From positions 1 to 11,037 of the forward strand of contig DASVQA010000171.1 of NCBI GenBank assembly GCA_036389375.1: a stretch of DNA of 11,037 bases, given 5' to 3'. A program made the translations under genes and the position numbers. The stretch's first letter is position 1, and every line of letters starts with the position of its first letter. This document shows, in pieces, positions 9,163 to 11,037 of this stretch. The notes below the pieces were generated by a model. It ran no database searches. It was not told the origin of the DNA and saw only the letters and a list, made by a program, of their open reading frames with translations. This DNA comes from QHXQ01 sp036389375. GTDB taxonomy: Bacteria > Acidobacteriota > Blastocatellia > Pyrinomonadales > Pyrinomonadaceae.

Positions 9163-10173
9163 TTACTGTATCTCGACGAAGTCGCCGGTGTGGACTTCCT
9201 GTGCGACGCGCGTGATGATGGCTGTCGCGGTGCGCTGCTGCACGTTTAAGATCACCATCTCGCCCACCACCTTGCGCGGCACGGGCGGGCGCTTGCGCAT
9301 GACCTTCGGCTTCGTCTCAATCGGGCCGTAGATGCCGTTGCTGTTCGGATTCTGCACGCGCGGCGCTTTGTTCGAGAACTTGCCGCCCCGGAAGCGCTCG
9401 CTCTCGAAGCCGTAGCTGGCCGAGGGCGTGACCTCTTCGTCGCGGAAGCGCGAGATGTTGCCCGTGCCGGCGGGCCGGAAAATGGTCAGGCGGTCGCCTT
9501 CGCGCACGTTGTCCTCACGCCCCAGATCGATATAGACGATCTCGCTGACCGACGGCATTTCGCGCAAATCGCGCGCCAGCACGATGCGTCCGCGCTGCTT
9601 GCCGCTCGGATCGGCGAAGCGGTCGAAGACCGGATCGACCGGCGCGACGGGCGACGTGCGCGCGGGCACGGAGCGCAGCAGGTCGCCGTGCAGGATCATG
9701 TCGCACGACTGCGTCACCAGCGCGACCGACGTTTCCGCCTTGACGCGCACGACGCGCATACGCCCGATCTCTTGCGTGTAGACGCCGAGCCAGCCCTTCT
9801 TCTTCGTCCACTTCGAGGTGAACTGCCCGCGCGGGCGCACCGCCATGTACTCCGCGCCCTCGCGTATGCCTTGATTCGCACCGGCATTGATGAAGACGAG
9901 ATCGCCCTCACCATAGGTGTTCTGCTCCTGTTCCTGCTCGCCGCCGACGACTTGCAGGTAGTTGGACGCAGGCGCGTACTCGATGAAACCGCCGCAATAA
10001 AGCTCAGCTTCTTGTGCAATGGTGGCGACCAGAGGGCCGTTTGTGCCGCGCTCCGGTGCGCCCGGCTGCTGATCGCGGCTCGACATGGTTTGGGCAATAG
10101 CGGTCGGCAGGCACAGGAGCGCCAGCGAGGTCAGGACGAGAGCCTGTAAAGGGAGAAAGCTACGAATACGCAC
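9163..10173 (-). CDS. Secreted protein of unknown function with two related C-terminal modules, 336 aa
   Basis: I do not recognise a named family. A signal peptide (residues 1-27, core ALVLTSLALLCLPTAIA, cut AIA|Q) indicates export. Two regions look like copies of one module. The first runs from about 90 to 167 (GDLVFINAGANQGIREGAEYMAVRP, then a GRMRVVRV strand and LHGDLL). The second runs from about 211 to 336 (IVYIDLGREDNVREGDRLTIFRPAG, then GEMVILNV and VHTGDFVEI). In the second copy a Lys/Pro-rich insert (about 250-300) separates the halves. The pattern of a Gly-containing turn plus GD-x-hydrophobic strand recalls the C-terminal domain of FlgT-like envelope proteins, but this is only a resemblance. 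Only Cys60 and Cys157 remain after cleavage. GTG at 10173 is the start because AGAGGAG (10181-10187) is 7 nt upstream; the ATG at 10191 lacks such a site. Confidence 0.75.
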   Translation of the reverse strand: MRIRSFLPLQALVLTSLALLCLPTAIAQTMSSRDQQPGAPERGTNGPLVATIAQEAELYCGGFIEYAPASNYLQVVGGEQEQEQNTYGEGDLVFINAGANQGIREGAEYMAVRPRGQFTSKWTKKKGWLGVYTQEIGRMRVVRVKAETSVALVTQSCDMILHGDLLRSVPARTSPVAPVDPVFDRFADPSGKQRGRIVLARDLREMPSVSEIVYIDLGREDNVREGDRLTIFRPAGTGNISRFRDEEVTPSASYGFESERFRGGKFSNKAPRVQNPNSNGIYGPIETKPKVMRKRPPVPRKVVGEMVILNVQQRTATAIITRVAQEVHTGDFVEIQ

Positions 10174-10327
10174 GGGAAATCTCCTCTGCATTGGTTGGGC
10201 CGGCAAATGTCAGCGATTGAGCGTGCGACTTGGGCGGCACGCGCGGGGCCGGGCGCTGGGTTAAGGCTTTTGAGGGGAAGATGCGGCGTGCTTTGGCTGT
10301 TCGTGTCCCGCCGCACCGGGCAGTTCA

Positions 10328-10357
10328 ATCCTACCGATTGGGTGCGCCGGGCGTCAA
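10328..10357 (-). promoter_or_regulatory. Candidate promoter of the secreted-protein gene
   Basis: On the minus strand TTGACG (10352-10357, 5 of 6) is followed after 18 nt by TAGGAT (10328-10333, 4 of 6). Transcription would start near 10321, giving a long leader of about 148 nt whose GC-rich sequence has no recognisable riboswitch. Confidence 0.45.
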
Positions 10358-10415
10358 TATAATTCTTCGGTCGGACAGCAAAGCGGCCGGTTTCTGCGTC
10401 AATGGTGTCAGCGAC

Positions 10416-10444
10416 TTGCGTTTTGGCAAAGCTGTTGCTAGTAT
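10416..10444 (+). promoter_or_regulatory. Candidate promoter of the tRNA operon
   Basis: A weak -35 (TTGCGT, 10416-10421) is followed after 17 nt by TAGTAT (10439-10444), which carries the TGC of an extended -10 directly before it. A start near 10451 would place the first tRNA about 34 nt downstream. Confidence 0.4.
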
Positions 10445-10484
10445 TCGCGTTTTGCCGGATGATGCTCGGAGTCGTCCGTCTTGA

Positions 10485-10560
10485 GCCGGCGTAGCTCAGT
10501 TGGTAGAGCATCTGATTTGTAATCAGAGGGTCGGGGGTTCAAGTCCCTTCGCCGGCTCCA
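10485..10560 (+). tRNA. tRNA-Thr(UGU)
   Basis: The 76-nt gene has a perfect acceptor stem (GCCGGCG with CGCCGGC), D arm GCTC...GAGC, and anticodon stem TCTGA/TCAGA around TTTGTAA with anticodon TGT at 10518-10520. The T loop TTCAAGT is normal, the discriminator is T and CCA is encoded. It is the first of four tRNAs on this strand. Confidence 0.97.
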
Positions 10561-10582
10561 CCCAACGGATTTGAAAAAGCGC

Positions 10583-10670
10583 GCAGGGGTGGTCGAGTGG
10601 TTAATGGCACCGGGCTGTAAACCCGGCGGGCTCACGCCCTACGTAGGTTCGAATCCTACCCCCTGCACCA
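10583..10670 (+). tRNA. tRNA-Tyr(GUA)
   Basis: The 88-nt class II tRNA has acceptor stem GCAGGGG/CCCCTGC, anticodon stem CCGGG/CCCGG around CTGTAAA (anticodon GTA at 10617-10619), a long variable arm, T loop TTCGAAT, discriminator A and an encoded CCA. Confidence 0.97.
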
Positions 10671-10678
10671 CGGAGAGC

Positions 10679-10774
10679 AAGGATGAAGGCGGAAGCATGA
10701 AGGATGAACGATAGAGCGAGCGATTCAAGTTGAATCAGCACTCTTTCATCCTTCATCCTTCATCCTTCCGCCTT
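10679..10774. repeat. Inverted pair of 7-bp tandem arrays in the tRNA operon spacer
   Basis: Four heptamers follow each other at 10679-10706: AAGGATG, AAGGCGG, AAGCATG, AAGGATG. At 10747-10774 the opposite-strand version follows: CATCCTT three times, then CCGCCTT. As a consequence 10686-10708 and 10752-10774 pair over 23 bp with one mismatch, around a 43-nt loop. The structure fills most of the 112 bases between tRNA-Tyr and tRNA-Gly. Confidence 0.85.
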
Positions 10775-10782
10775 GCATTTGG

Positions 10783-10855
10783 GCGGGTGTAGCTCAGTTG
10801 GTAGAGCATCAGCCTTCCAAGCTGAGGGTCGCGAGTTCGAGCCTCGTCTCCCGCT
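10783..10855 (+). tRNA. tRNA-Gly(UCC), no encoded CCA and one acceptor mismatch
   Basis: The gene has D arm GCTC...GAGC, anticodon stem TCAGC/GCTGA around CTTCCAA (anticodon TCC at 10816-10818), T stem GCGAG/CTCGT and T loop TTCGAGC. The acceptor strands GCGGGTG and CTCCCGC pair except at 6:67, where T10788 faces T10849. The discriminator T is followed by TTT rather than CCA, unlike the three neighbouring tRNAs, so the CCA end must be added after transcription. Confidence 0.9.
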
Positions 10856-10876
10856 TTTCGAGTCCGCCGCGCGGTT

Positions 10877-10901
10877 GGGCGCAAAAACACGTTTTGCGCC
10901 C
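10877..10901 (+). other. 10-bp hairpin overlapping the 5' end of tRNA-Thr(GGU)
   Basis: GGGCGCAAAA (10877-10886) and TTTTGCGCCC (10892-10901) form a perfect stem with a 5-nt loop. The last four bases are the first four of the tRNA acceptor stem, so leader hairpin and mature tRNA fold compete for them. Confidence 0.65.
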
Positions 10902-10972
10902 GCGTAGCTCAGGGGTCGAGCGCCTCCGTGGTAAGGAGGAGGTCATGAGTTCAAATCTCATCGCGGGCTCCA
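10898..10972 (+). tRNA. tRNA-Thr(GGU)
   Basis: The 75-nt gene has acceptor stem GCCCGCG/CGCGGGC, a short D loop, anticodon stem CCTCC/GGAGG around GTGGTAA (anticodon GGT at 10930-10932), T loop TTCAAAT, discriminator T and encoded CCA. The order Thr-Tyr-Gly-Thr matches the tRNAs upstream of tufB in E. coli. The 65 bases from 10973 to the window end contain no recognisable gene start. Confidence 0.97.
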
Positions 10973-11037
10973 CTGACCAGGCTTTTCGGACAAGGAAAAT
11001 TTTGATCTCAAGATAAAGCGGCCATCTCGGCATGTCT

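Larger units (their letters stand above)
10174..10484. other. 311-bp divergent intergenic region
   Basis: This gap separates the secreted-protein gene from the tRNA operon. It holds the ribosome site and candidate promoter of the former and the candidate tRNA promoter. A TATAAT hexamer on the plus strand (10358-10363) has no good -35 partner. I see no small gene with a credible ribosome site and no RNA family that I recognise. Confidence 0.6.

Noticed and set aside
10358..10363. TATAAT on the plus strand as the tRNA operon promoter
   Set aside because: There is no reasonable -35 at 16-18 nt upstream, it lies over 120 bases from the first tRNA, and it is adjacent to a better-matched promoter on the opposite strand.
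10131..10511. Open frames running from the intergenic region into the tRNA genes
   Set aside because: They overlap well-supported tRNAs, lack ribosome sites and show no domain.

Overview
The window is a GC-rich bacterial chromosome segment of mostly housekeeping genes. Several things suggest an Acidobacteriota-like (possibly Blastocatellia) genome: the GC-rich coding, the outer-membrane receptor with an N-terminal carboxypeptidase-regulatory-like domain, and a LPS/heptose-type sugar isomerase. This is a weak taxonomic inference, because no rRNA or other marker lies in the window. It is Gram-negative, since it encodes a TonB-dependent outer-membrane receptor.

Layout. (1) 3-362, plus strand: the 3' end of a XerC-type tyrosine recombinase, entering from the left edge. 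(2) 364-438: a long inverted repeat between convergent genes. (3) 819-439, minus: a small DksA/TraR-type zinc-finger regulator in which one zinc cysteine is replaced by Asp. (4) 3306-961, minus: a TonB-dependent siderophore-type receptor. It has a near-consensus sigma-70 promoter (TTGACA-N18-TATACT) and a perfect 9+9 bp palindrome where transcription should begin, which looks like an operator. (5) 8046-3517, minus: a probable operon uvrA - gmhA-like - a conserved gene with deoxyhypusine-synthase-like sequence features. (6) 8300-9040, plus: pgsA, divergent from uvrA, with well-formed promoters for both in the 253 bp between them. (7) 9076-9120: a perfect 20 bp hairpin between convergent genes. 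(8) 10173-9163, minus: a secreted protein of unknown function with two related C-terminal modules. (9) 10485-10972, plus: tRNA-Thr(UGU), tRNA-Tyr(GUA), tRNA-Gly(UCC), tRNA-Thr(GGU), the order found upstream of tufB in Escherichia coli; tuf is therefore expected just beyond the right edge.

How the genes relate. The uvrA transcription unit joins DNA repair to a sugar-phosphate isomerase and an uncharacterised partner. pgsA supplies anionic phospholipid synthesis. The receptor imports a ligand, probably ferric siderophore, across the outer membrane. No defence island, prophage, CRISPR array or biosynthetic cluster is visible. The most unusual material is non-coding: long intergenic palindromes, two of them built from 7-bp-period tandem units (one inside the tRNA operon), a hairpin that overlaps the 5' end of tRNA-Thr(GGU), and the palindrome over the receptor's predicted start of transcription.
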